DNA of 23,645 nt, taken from positions 1 to 23,645 of the forward strand of contig CAYUUV010000015.1 in assembly GCA_964448015.1 (NCBI GenBank), read 5' to 3'. Positions 1 through 11,500 of the stretch are shown piece after piece. The stretch's first letter is position 1. Each line of letters opens with the position of its first letter. The notes below the pieces were generated by a model. The model saw nothing but the letters and a program-made list of their open reading frames with translations, was not told the origin of the DNA and did no database searches. This DNA comes from JACKGS01 sp964448015 (GTDB lineage: Bacteria; Patescibacteriota; Saccharimonadia; Saccharimonadales; UBA7683). A program made the position numbers and the translations under genes.

Positions 1-140
1 TAACCCCGAGGCTCGTTATTTGATATTCAATTTGTCACGCGGTCCTTATTGCGAGCTTCCACTCAAGCAAAACCCTCACGCGAGATACTGTAGTAGTATA
101 TAGTATTTTGTATCCAGCATCAAGCGTAGAGACATAGAAT

Positions 141-584
141 TCATTTCGTTTCTACCAAAGGAACCCGCACTCTTTCATCAACCAAGACTCTCACTCTGCG
201 TAGCGTATCATAGCCCCAAATTCTTGAATCTAGTGGCTCGTATTCTAGCGCATCAACAGTAATACTAGCGTCGTCACCGTATGCAGAACGTTTCACTAAA
301 GCATTGTATTCAGGATCGCTCGGCATGTATGCATCTCCCCAGTCAGCGCGTCGATGATTAAATGGCTTGATAGTCAATGTTCCTTCGTGGGTGACGACAG
401 AAATATTAAAAGCTTGCCCCTCCGGTGCATAAAGCGGCTCAAGGCCCAGATCAGCCACAGCATTTCGTAGTTCTGCGGCCTGGCTTTCTAGCCGAGAAGC
501 CACTTTACCCATATTCTGGGCAACCTTAAACTGCTTAACAGCTCGCTCTATGTCTGTAGGTGCAACGGTTTCATTTATGGACAT
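141..584 (-). CDS. Orphan protein, 147 aa
   Basis: I do not recognise this family. The protein is soluble: an alpha-helical N-terminal third (residues 8-50, heptad-like, probably a short coiled coil) is followed by a beta-rich region of mixed charge. There is no signal peptide or membrane segment. The ATG is chosen because AGAGGAG lies 6 nt upstream on the minus strand. That Shine-Dalgarno (SD) sequence is the 3' arm of a small hairpin (591-610). The stop is TGA, rare in this window. No TAA or TAG follows in that frame up to the window edge, but this is only 47 codons and not significant. The neighbour upstream is another orphan of similar style (791-1000), and the two may be co-regulated. 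Function unknown. Confidence 0.72.
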   Translation of the reverse strand: MSINETVAPTDIERAVKQFKVAQNMGKVASRLESQAAELRNAVADLGLEPLYAPEGQAFNISVVTHEGTLTIKPFNHRRADWGDAYMPSDPEYNALVKRSAYGDDASITVDALEYEPLDSRIWGYDTLRRVRVLVDERVRVPLVETK

Positions 585-590
585 CGTAAC

Positions 591-610
591 TCCTCTTTTA
601 ATTAAGAGGA
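591..610 (-). promoter_or_regulatory. Hairpin sequestering the SD of the 147-aa orphan
   Basis: In the mRNA sense TCCTCTT (610-604) pairs perfectly with AAGAGGA (597-591) across a 6-nt AT loop. The 3' arm is the ribosome binding site of the gene starting at 584. When folded it would hide the SD, so translation may depend on temperature, a factor or an upstream ribosome. Seven A/G-rich pairs make only a modest structure. Confidence 0.4.
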
Positions 611-790
611 TACCCTTTAGAATTAACTAACGCAAGCAGAAGCGTCATACAAGAAATACTGATTGGATGCTGAATCCCGAAAAAGTTTATTAGAGAGCAT
701 CAAGTTCAGGGTGACAGATACTGGCAGTGTTGAGGGATTCGCGGCTTGGGTTATGAGTGGCTGTCGTGGCCGATGACAAGTGTGCCGATT

Positions 791-1000
791 TTACATTCTG
801 CCGGTTGCTCGATCAAGTTGGTCAATAATATGTAGTGCTTTATTGCGGGCACGTTTCGGAGTTTGAGCAACGCGCCTGACTACACTACCCGTAGCCTGTG
901 CAATTTTTACAATTTGCGCATAGCGCGCAGATTCCATTACCTGAGGATCACCATCTTCGATTTGGTTATCAAGACACACACCGTTTTCGTATATAGCCAT
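791..1000 (-). CDS. Small orphan protein, 69 aa
   Basis: No recognised family. The N-terminal half is acidic and the C-terminal half is basic and helical (residues 40-69, rich in Arg and Lys), which could suit nucleic-acid binding; that is inference only. The start is well supported by AGGGAG 6 nt before the ATG, and the stop is TAA. A TATAAA at 1029-1034 (minus-strand sense) could be its -10 box. The expected -35 region is occupied by the palindromic site at 1051-1077, which points to activator or repressor control. The gene lies downstream of the fusA terminator and so has its own transcription unit. Confidence 0.7.
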   Translation of the reverse strand: MAIYENGVCLDNQIEDGDPQVMESARYAQIVKIAQATGSVVRRVAQTPKRARNKALHIIDQLDRATGRM

Positions 1001-1050
1001 TTGTTACTCCCTAGATTTATCTCAACCATTTATACATTATTTTGATCAAA

Positions 1051-1077
1051 TACGCTACACATAGCGTAGAGACGCTA
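1051..1077. promoter_or_regulatory. Operator-like palindrome upstream of the 69-aa orphan
   Basis: TACGCTA-CACA-TAGCGTA is a perfect 7-bp inverted repeat (1051-1068), followed at once by a third half-site, ACGCTA (1072-1077). The half-sites are spaced about 10-11 bp, one helical turn. The site sits where the -35 element of the 69-aa gene should be. The decamer TACGCTACAC recurs at 17161-17170 upstream of another small gene, and AGCGTAGAGAC recurs near 123-133. A regulator binding site is inferred; no regulator gene is visible here. Confidence 0.45.
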
Positions 1078-1120
1078 CTGGTAGTGTACTCATCAGGTGC
1101 TACATTGAGTACATAGCGGC

Positions 1121-1149
1121 AAAAAAGAGGCATTTTACCGCCTCTTTTT
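1121..1149 (-). terminator. Rho-independent terminator of the fusA operon
   Basis: A 10-bp stem (1122-1131 with 1140-1149) with an 8-nt loop is flanked by A- and T-runs. It lies 43 nt after the fusA stop. In minus sense the GC core GAGGC/GCCTC is followed by six T. The A-run on the other side could make it bidirectional. Confidence 0.85.
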
Positions 1150-1191
1150 CTAAGATCTAAGCTCTGAGATCTCTTTGCTGCTCTCTATCAC

Positions 1192-3279
1192 CTACTTTGA
1201 ACGGTTAGCAATGACCGCTTCAGCCACATTTGGTGGAACTTCTTCGTAGTGGTCGAGCTCCATGGTGCTGCTGGCGCGACCCTGGGTCATTGAGCGGATA
1301 TCAGTGGTGTATCCGAACATTTCTGCCAGTGGTACAAAAGCTAAAATTACTTTAGCGTTTGAGCGGTCTTCCATAGATTCAATGCGGCCACGGCGAGAGT
1401 TTAAGTCGCCAATGACGTCACCCATGAATTCTTCAGGAGTAACAACTTCTACCTTCATGACAGGCTCAAGAAGTACAGGGCCACCCTGCTTCACACCACT
1501 CTGCAAGGCCATTGAACCGGCAATTTTGAAGGCCATTTCATTGGAGTCAACATCGTGGTAACTACCGTCGTAGAGCTCAGCAGTCAGATCAACCACTGGA
1601 TAGCCAGCAATCACACCATTGCCCATTGCTTCGACGATACCGTTTTCAACTGGCTTGATGTATTCCTGCGGAACCACACCACCCTTGATAGAGTTGATGA
1701 ACTCAAAGCCCTTACCAGCCTCATTTGGTGAAAGACGCAGCCATACGTCACCGTACTGACCACGACCACCAGATTGCTTAATAAACTTCCCTTGAACTTC
1801 AATTTGCTTCTTAATGGTTTCACGGTAGGCAACCTGTGGTTGACCAATATTAGCTTCAACGCTAAATTCGCGCTTCATACGGTCGACAAGAATTTCAAGG
1901 TGCAGCTCACCCATACCTGAAATGATGGTCTGGCCGGTTTCTTCATCTGAATGTACGCGGAAGGTTGGATCTTCCTCGGCAAGACGTTGCAATGCCAGCG
2001 CCATCTTTTCTTGGTCAGCCTTGGTTTTTGGTTCAATGGCAATCGAAACTGGAGGTTCAGGGAACTCAATGCTCTCTAGAATGATCGGATTGCTGACGTC
2101 ACAGAGTGTATTGCCAGTTGTCACCTTCTTTAGGCCAACAATTGCAGCAATATCACCTGCTTCAACAACAGATACGTCTTCACGCTTATCGGCATGCATA
2201 CGCACCACGCGGCCAACACGTTCTTTTTCACCTGTAGCACTGTTGTAAATGTAGCTTCCTGCTTCAATTTTACCGGCATACACGCGGAAGAAGCAGAGTT
2301 TACCCATAAACGGATCAGTTGCAATTTTAAAGGCTAGACCAGCAAAAGGCTGATCAACATCTGGCTTACGTTCAATTTCGTCGCCAGATTTGGGATGAGT
2401 ACCCCATACAGAACCACGATCAAGCGGGCTTGGCAAGAACTCGGTCATCAGATCAAGTACTTTTTCAACAATCACGCCGCGGCCATCACCACCGGTGACG
2501 AGGAATAGTTCGCCTGAAAGCACACCTTTACGGAGAGCAGAACGGAATTCTTCATCTGTGATAGATTCTTCACCTTCTTCCAAAAACTTCATCATAAGGT
2601 CATCATCGTGTTCAACAGCGGCTTCAATCAAAAGTGACCGTGCGTTCTTTGCTTTTTCAAGCATATCAGCAGGAATTTCACCCTCTACCAATGCCTTGTC
2701 GTGGAACTCGGTGTAGGTGTAGGCCTTCATATCAAGAAGGTCGACAACGCCGTTGATGCTTTGTTCAAAACCAATGGGAATGTGTACCGCAAAGGCTTTT
2801 TTAGTCAGTCGTGCGTGAATAGTTTCAAGCGACTTCCAGAAATCACCACCAGTTTGGTTAATCTTGTTGATAAAGCAGACGCGTGGCACACCGTATTTAT
2901 CAGCTTGACGCCATACGGTTTCACTTTGTGATTCCACACCCATCTTACCGTCAAATACGGTCACTGCACCGTCAAGGACACGCAGTGAACGTTCAACTTC
3001 AACAGTGAAGTCGATGTGTCCCGGAGTATCGATAATGTTAATTTGATGACTCTTCCAGAAACAAGTCACCGCAGCAGAAGTAATGGTAATACCCCGCTCC
3101 TTTTCTTGCTCCATCCAGTCGGTAGTCGCACCGCCGTCATCGCCACGAACCGTACCAATCTTGTGATTAATACCCGTTCGGTACAAAATACCTTCAGTTG
3201 TTGTGGTCTTACCGGCATCAATATGCGCAATAATACCCACGTTTCGTAACTTTGCTAGATCTAATTGTTTTGTTGCCAT
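1192..3279 (-). CDS. fusA: Elongation factor G
   Basis: This is the GTPase that drives tRNA-mRNA translocation on the ribosome and, with RRF, ribosome recycling. At 695 aa it is full length. G1 is AHIDAGKT (18-25), the switch I region holds RGITI (62-66), and G3 is DTPGH (84-88). The domain IV tip reads HDVDSNEMAFKIAGSM, close to consensus. The odd point is G4, which reads NKIN at residues 138-141 instead of NKxD: the Asp that recognises guanine is Asn (codon AAC). The start codon directly follows the stop of the upstream orf104 (TAA then ATG) with a GGGGG stretch just before, so translation is probably coupled. It is last in the rpsL-rpsG-orf104-fusA unit; no tuf follows. Stop TAG. The identification is certain. 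Confidence 0.98.
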   Translation of the reverse strand: MATKQLDLAKLRNVGIIAHIDAGKTTTTEGILYRTGINHKIGTVRGDDGGATTDWMEQEKERGITITSAAVTCFWKSHQINIIDTPGHIDFTVEVERSLRVLDGAVTVFDGKMGVESQSETVWRQADKYGVPRVCFINKINQTGGDFWKSLETIHARLTKKAFAVHIPIGFEQSINGVVDLLDMKAYTYTEFHDKALVEGEIPADMLEKAKNARSLLIEAAVEHDDDLMMKFLEEGEESITDEEFRSALRKGVLSGELFLVTGGDGRGVIVEKVLDLMTEFLPSPLDRGSVWGTHPKSGDEIERKPDVDQPFAGLAFKIATDPFMGKLCFFRVYAGKIEAGSYIYNSATGEKERVGRVVRMHADKREDVSVVEAGDIAAIVGLKKVTTGNTLCDVSNPIILESIEFPEPPVSIAIEPKTKADQEKMALALQRLAEEDPTFRVHSDEETGQTIISGMGELHLEILVDRMKREFSVEANIGQPQVAYRETIKKQIEVQGKFIKQSGGRGQYGDVWLRLSPNEAGKGFEFINSIKGGVVPQEYIKPVENGIVEAMGNGVIAGYPVVDLTAELYDGSYHDVDSNEMAFKIAGSMALQSGVKQGGPVLLEPVMKVEVVTPEEFMGDVIGDLNSRRGRIESMEDRSNAKVILAFVPLAEMFGYTTDIRSMTQGRASSTMELDHYEEVPPNVAEAVIANRSK

Positions 3280-3594
3280 TTAATCCCCCGCTATTCTTAT
3301 TAATAGTTTTTTTCTGATTCCATCACCGTCTAATCCACACCCCAAGTTTCCCAATTTAACCTCTAAGCGTGATTTTCTACAGTCAAAGAAGTGGACGTTT
3401 TCCAATTGATTTGCCTCGATTAATGCATCTACTTCTTTTTTGGATTTAGTGGGGTCTTTTTTGGCAATGGCCTCTTCGTTACCATCAAATAATTGACTCT
3501 CACCGATGATTCCTGCCTCCTCCGTAAACATATAGTCGCATGCATCGGCAACCGCCCCAGTGCATCTATCACAATTAAGTCTTTCGATAGCCAT
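3280..3594 (-). CDS. Small Cys-containing orphan coupled to fusA, 104 aa
   Basis: No recognised family. The protein begins MAIERLNCDRC, giving a CxxC pair at residues 8 and 11 and a further Cys at 18, with single Cys residues further on. A zinc or thiol site is possible but unproven. The middle is acidic and Lys-rich and the C-terminus basic. I chose the ATG at 3594 (AAGG 7 nt upstream) over an in-frame TTG at 3627, because the extra residues would be encoded partly by a REP-like fragment. Its TAA abuts the fusA ATG, so it sits inside the str operon and is probably translated with fusA. An extra gene between rpsG and fusA is unusual. Confidence 0.6.
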   Translation of the reverse strand: MAIERLNCDRCTGAVADACDYMFTEEAGIIGESQLFDGNEEAIAKKDPTKSKKEVDALIEANQLENVHFFDCRKSRLEVKLGNLGCGLDGDGIRKKLLIRIAGD

Positions 3595-3668
3595 ACTAGA
3601 ACCTTGCGAAGTGAGCCCATTCGACAAGCTCAGGACACATTTTGCCCATATTATTACTGATGTTTGAT

Positions 3669-3700
3669 ATTCTTAACTCTTGACTCATGATTCTTAACTC
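3669..3700. repeat. Low-complexity direct repeat in the rpsG-orf104 spacer
   Basis: ATTCTTAACTC occurs twice (3669-3679 and 3690-3700), separated by the related word TTGACTCATG. It is one of several word-repeat tracts found only between genes in this window; see also 4548-4622 and 16921-16968. Confidence 0.5.
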
Positions 3701-3706
3701 AGCGCG

Positions 3707-4087
3707 CTAAAAGCGAGCAAAATGTGCGAAGGCACGGTTGGCTTCTGCCATCTTGTGCGTGTCTTCCTTCTTCTTTACGGCTGCACCGGCTTGGCCGTGT
3801 GCGTCTACGATTTCGTTCATTAAACGCTGCCAGTATGGCATACCCTTACGAGCACGTGCTGCACCAACAAACCACATAAGGCCAAGGTGAGTTTTTCGGT
3901 GACCTTCAACGGGGAATGGCACTTGGTAGTTTGCACCACCTACACGGCGAGATTTTACTTCTACGCCAGGAAACACATTATTAAGAGCTTCTTCCAACAC
4001 CTGAAGAGGATCTTCAACTTTCACTTTCTTGGCAGCTTCTTCCATCGCCTTGTACACAGCAGCTTCAGCTGAAGCCTTTTTGCCGTC
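3707..4087 (-). CDS. rpsG: 30S ribosomal protein S7, N-terminus lost in gap
   Basis: S7 nucleates assembly of the 16S rRNA 3' domain (30S head) and lines the E site. The 126 visible residues match the family from the conserved DGKK motif near residue 32 to the end. They include the GGANYQVP beta-hairpin segment and a C-terminal helix ending in FAHFARF, with stop TAG. About 30 N-terminal residues and the start codon fall inside the N stretch. It follows rpsL, the usual str-operon order. Reading rpsL and rpsG as one 271-aa protein through the Ns would be an artefact. Confidence 0.95.
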   Translation of the reverse strand, partial: DGKKASAEAAVYKAMEEAAKKVKVEDPLQVLEEALNNVFPGVEVKSRRVGGANYQVPFPVEGHRKTHLGLMWFVGAARARKGMPYWQRLMNEIVDAHGQAGAAVKKKEDTHKMAEANRAFAHFARF

Positions 4088-4187
4088 NNNNNNNNNNNNN
4101 NNNNNNNNNNNNNNNNNNNNNNNNNNNNNNNNNNNNNNNNNNNNNNNNNNNNNNNNNNNNNNNNNNNNNNNNNNNNNNNNNNNNNNN
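4088..4187. other. Assembly gap (100 N)
   Basis: Exactly 100 N, the usual placeholder for a scaffold gap of unknown size. About 13 residues plus a stop are missing from rpsL and about 32-33 residues from rpsG. The real missing sequence is therefore at least about 140 nt plus the intergenic spacer, so the placeholder is too short. Confidence 0.97.
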
Positions 4188-4522
4188 CGAACGATGTGGT
4201 AACGAACACCTGGAAGATCAGGTACACGACCACCTCGTACAAGTACAACGGCGTGCTCTTGTAGGTTGTGACCTTCGCCACCAATGTAAGCCCAAACTTC
4301 GTGGCCGTTTGAAAGGCGTACACGAGCAACTTTTCGAAGTGCTGAGTTTGGTTTACGCGGGGTCTTAGTGGTTACTTTAATACAGACACCACGCTTAAAT
4401 GGTGATGGTTTTTCGTAGCTCTTTACCTTCAGTGAGTTGGTGACTTTGCGTAGAGCTGCAGTCTTCACTTTGTTCCCGCCACTTTTACGAGGCTTACGAA
4501 CCAGTTGATTAATGGTTGGCAT
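4188..4522 (-). CDS. rpsL: 30S ribosomal protein S12, C-terminus lost in gap
   Basis: S12 sits at the decoding centre and controls accuracy. The 111 visible residues run from the start to GVRYHIV; the last ~13 are in the gap. The decoding loops read TPRKPNSA (residues 54-61) and GRVPDLPG (98-105). Compared with the usual TPKKPNSA and GRVKDLPG, the first Lys (M. tuberculosis K43) is Arg56 and the second key Lys (K88) is Pro101. The Asp of the DLPG loop (102), target of methylthiolation in some bacteria, is kept. About 13 extra residues lie before the GVC motif. The SD is AGGAG, but 11 nt from the ATG. It is the first gene of the str unit, with its promoter at 4648-4676. Confidence 0.95.
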
Positions 4523-4547
4523 GTATAAAAATTCTCCTGAAATTTTT

Positions 4548-4582
4548 ATAGGTTTGAGGTTATAGGTTTGAGGTTATAGGTT
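4548..4582. repeat. Tandem 14-bp repeat in the rpsL leader
   Basis: The unit ATAGGTTTGAGGTT occurs at 4548-4561 and 4562-4575, with a partial third copy (ATAGGTT, 4576-4582). It lies in the 5' leader of rpsL. A second word-repeat (CCTAACA/CCTAATA types) follows at about 4588-4622. Function unknown. Confidence 0.75.
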
Positions 4583-4647
4583 CAGCACACCTAATACCTC
4601 GTCCCTAACACCTAACACCTAATTGCTGATGTGAAACTCTTTAGGTA

Positions 4648-4676
4648 ATTGTAACAGATTGGTATCTAAAGCGCAA
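4648..4676 (-). promoter_or_regulatory. rpsL promoter
   Basis: In minus sense TTGCGC (4676-4671), a 17-nt spacer and TACAAT (4653-4648). The -10 matches 5/6; the -35 is weak (TTG only). Transcription would start near 4641, giving a leader of about 120 nt that contains the tandem repeats. Confidence 0.55.
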
Positions 4677-4678
4677 CT

Positions 4679-4718
4679 GCGTCATTTCAAATTGTGTGTA
4701 GTACGCTTGAAATGACGC
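4679..4718. other. 12-bp perfect hairpin between rpoC and rpsL
   Basis: GCGTCATTTCAA (4679-4690) and TTGAAATGACGC (4707-4718) form a perfect 12-bp inverted repeat with a 16-nt loop, 12 nt after the rpoC stop. No T-run follows on the minus strand. It therefore looks less like a simple intrinsic terminator than like an mRNA 3'-end stabiliser or a REP-type palindrome. It lies just upstream of the rpsL -35. Confidence 0.55.
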
Positions 4719-4730
4719 GTACCGCGAGGC

Positions 4731-8537
<3,807 letters not shown>

Positions 8538-11500
8538 TTACGCCTCCTCCTTCACCCCGAACTCTGTCGAAGGGTTTTCATCGTTATCATTATTAGTGTC
8601 GTCATCGTCCGAGAGTGCCGCCATATCATCAGTTGCTACGTCGGATGTACCGATATCATCAAGTACCTCGAATTCACTGGCAACCATTTCTTCCGTCACA
8701 TCCATAGGGGTTGATTGTTCGGGGTGTACCTCTGGGAGATTTTCAGCCTCTTCAGCAACTGTCGCTTCAAGCACCTCTTCAGCATCAATTTCTTTACCCT
8801 CAGTCGTAATAAGATCGACTCGAAGGCTCAGACCCTGCAGTTCTTTCACCAGCACGTTAAAGCTTTCTGGAATCTTAGGACCAACAATCGGCTCTTGTTT
8901 GATGATTGATTCATAGGCTTTTGAACGACCGTAGACGTCATCAGACTTCAGTGTCAACATTTCTTGCAGTGTATTGGCAGCACCGTAAGCTTCTAGTGCC
9001 CATACTTCCATTTCTCCAAATCGCTGACCACCATTTTGCGCCTTACCACCGAGTGGCTGCTGAGTAACCATAGTGTACGGGCCAATGCTTCGGGCGTGAA
9101 TTTTATCTGCAACCATGTGATGTAGCTTAATAATGTGCATCACACCAACCGAAACACGTTCTTTAAAGTACTCACCGGTGCGGCCATCAATCAGTTGTTG
9201 CTTACCGTCTTCAGGAAGACCGGCCTTTTTCAACTCTTCTTTAATAACACTGACTGGTACACCATTAAATGCTGGGGTAGCAGCAGTGTAGCCAAGAGCC
9301 GTAGCGGCAACACCTAAATGAATTTCGAAGAGCTGACCAATGTTCATACGTGAAGGAATACCAAGTGGGTTGAGCACGATATCAACCGGAGTACCATCTT
9401 CCGTAAACGGCATGTCTTCTTGCGGCATAATACGAGCAACCACGCCCTTGTTACCGTGACGTCCGGCCAGCTTATCACCGACTGCAATTTTACGCATCTG
9501 TGCTACGAAGACCTGTACTTGCATCAGCACGCCAGCTTTCAGGTCGTGGCCGTTTTCGCGGCTGAAGATCTTCACACCAACCACTTTACCGTGCTTGCCG
9601 TTATTCATGCGCTGTGAAGTGTCACGCACATCTTTGGCTTTTTCACCAAAGATCGCCCGCAGCAAGCGTTCTTCAGAACTGAGCTCTTGCTCACCTTTTG
9701 GTGTAATTTTACCAACCAGAATGTCACCAGCTTTTACCTCGGCACCAATTCGAACAATGCCGTTTTCATCAAGATGACGCAGGCTTTCTTCAGATACGTT
9801 TGGAATATCGCGGGTTACAATTTCAGGGCCAAGCTTGGTTTCACGAACCTCAACCATATAGTCACTAATGTGAATACTGGTCAGGTCGTCGTCTTCCACG
9901 ATACGTCGAGAGATGACGATTGAATCTTCAAAGTTGTAGCCACCCCACGGCATGAATGCAACGGTCAAATCTTTACCTAGAGCCAGTTCACCGCCCTGAC
10001 TACTCATACCGTCGACGAGTACTTGCCCAGCTGTTACTGTATCACCAGTTTTTACAATTACTTTTTGGTTCATAGATGAACCTTCGTTGGTACGAACAAA
10101 GTGCTGTAACTGGTATGTCTCAGAACGTTTTGCATATTTTACGGTTACTTCGTTCGCTTCAGCTTTCGTCACCGTACCATCTTCTTCAGCGTATACCACG
10201 AGGCCGCTGTTCATAGCGACAACATCTTCCACGCCGGTTCCAATAACAGGAGCTTGCGTTTTAATAAGCGGTACAGCCTGCTTCTGTTGGTTTGATGCAA
10301 TCAAGGCACGACCCACGTTATCTTTTTCTACAAAAGGCACCAGTGAGGCAGTTGAGCCAAGAATTTGAGCACGGGTAGCGTCAATATGCGTTACCAGCTC
10401 GGCGTCAACCTCTTCAGGTTGCAGCTTAACGCGAGCGGCTACGCGCTCTTCAGCGAATGATCCGTCTGCTTTAAGCTCAAGGCCGGCAGATGCAATAATG
10501 GCCTTCTTTTCTTCATCAGCATCAAGATAAACAATCTCTTTCGTGACTTTACCGTTTTTCACAACCTGATATGGTGCTTCAATAAAGCCATATTCATTCA
10601 CCCGAGCATATGAAGCTAGGTTGAGAACAAGACCGATGTTGGCACCTTCAGGAGTTTCTACGGTGCAGAGGCGTCCATAGTGCGTTGGATGTGCATCACG
10701 CACCTCAAAGCCAGCACGTTCGCGCGAAAGACCGCCAGGTCCCATAGAACTCAGGCGTCGCTTGTGAGCCAGCTCTGAAAGCGGGTTGGTTTGATCCATA
10801 AACTGTGAAAGCTGTGAGCTGGCAAAGAATTCGCGAACAGCCGCCACAATTGGGCGCGCATTAATCAGCTGTGCTGGAGTCACCGTTTCAATTTCTGACA
10901 TTGACATGCGGTCTTTGGCGTTACGTTCCATTCTAAGCAAACCGATACGGAATTGTCGTTGAACGAGTTCGCCCACTAATTTAACACGGCGATTAGCTAG
11001 GCTGTCGATATCATCTGGAGCTTCCTGTGTATTGTTGAGGCGGATAATTTCTTTCACAATTGCCACCAAATCATCGAGTCGCATCACGCGATTTTCAGCA
11101 GTGTTGGCAACGTCAAGTTCGAGCCGCTTGTTCATTTTGTAACGACCAACGCGTGAAAGATCAAAGCGTTTGAAGTTAAAGAACACGTTTTCAATTAAGC
11201 TTCGAGCATTGTCGACAGTTGCAAGGTCACCCGGTCGAATACGTCGGTACACCTCGATTAAAGCGTCGCTATTACCCTTGCTTGGGTCTTTCGCAATTGT
11301 GGCATCAAGGTAGTTGACTTCACCAGTATCAACATCTTTGAAGATTTCTTTGAGTTGGCCAGTTTGCGCATACCCAAGGGCTCGCAGTAGTGTCGTGACG
11401 GCAATTTTACGTCGGCGATCAATTTTTACGTAAATTGCACCGTTGGCAGCGGTTTCAAATTCGAGCCACGCACCGCGGCCAGGAATTAACTTTGCACCAT

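Noticed and set aside
3707..4522. A single 271-aa protein read through the N stretch
   Set aside because: The N-terminal part is S12 and the C-terminal part is S7. The frame is continuous only because N codons are not read as stops.
4548..4582. CRISPR-like array
   Set aside because: The repeats are 14 bp, directly adjacent with no spacers, and no cas genes are present.
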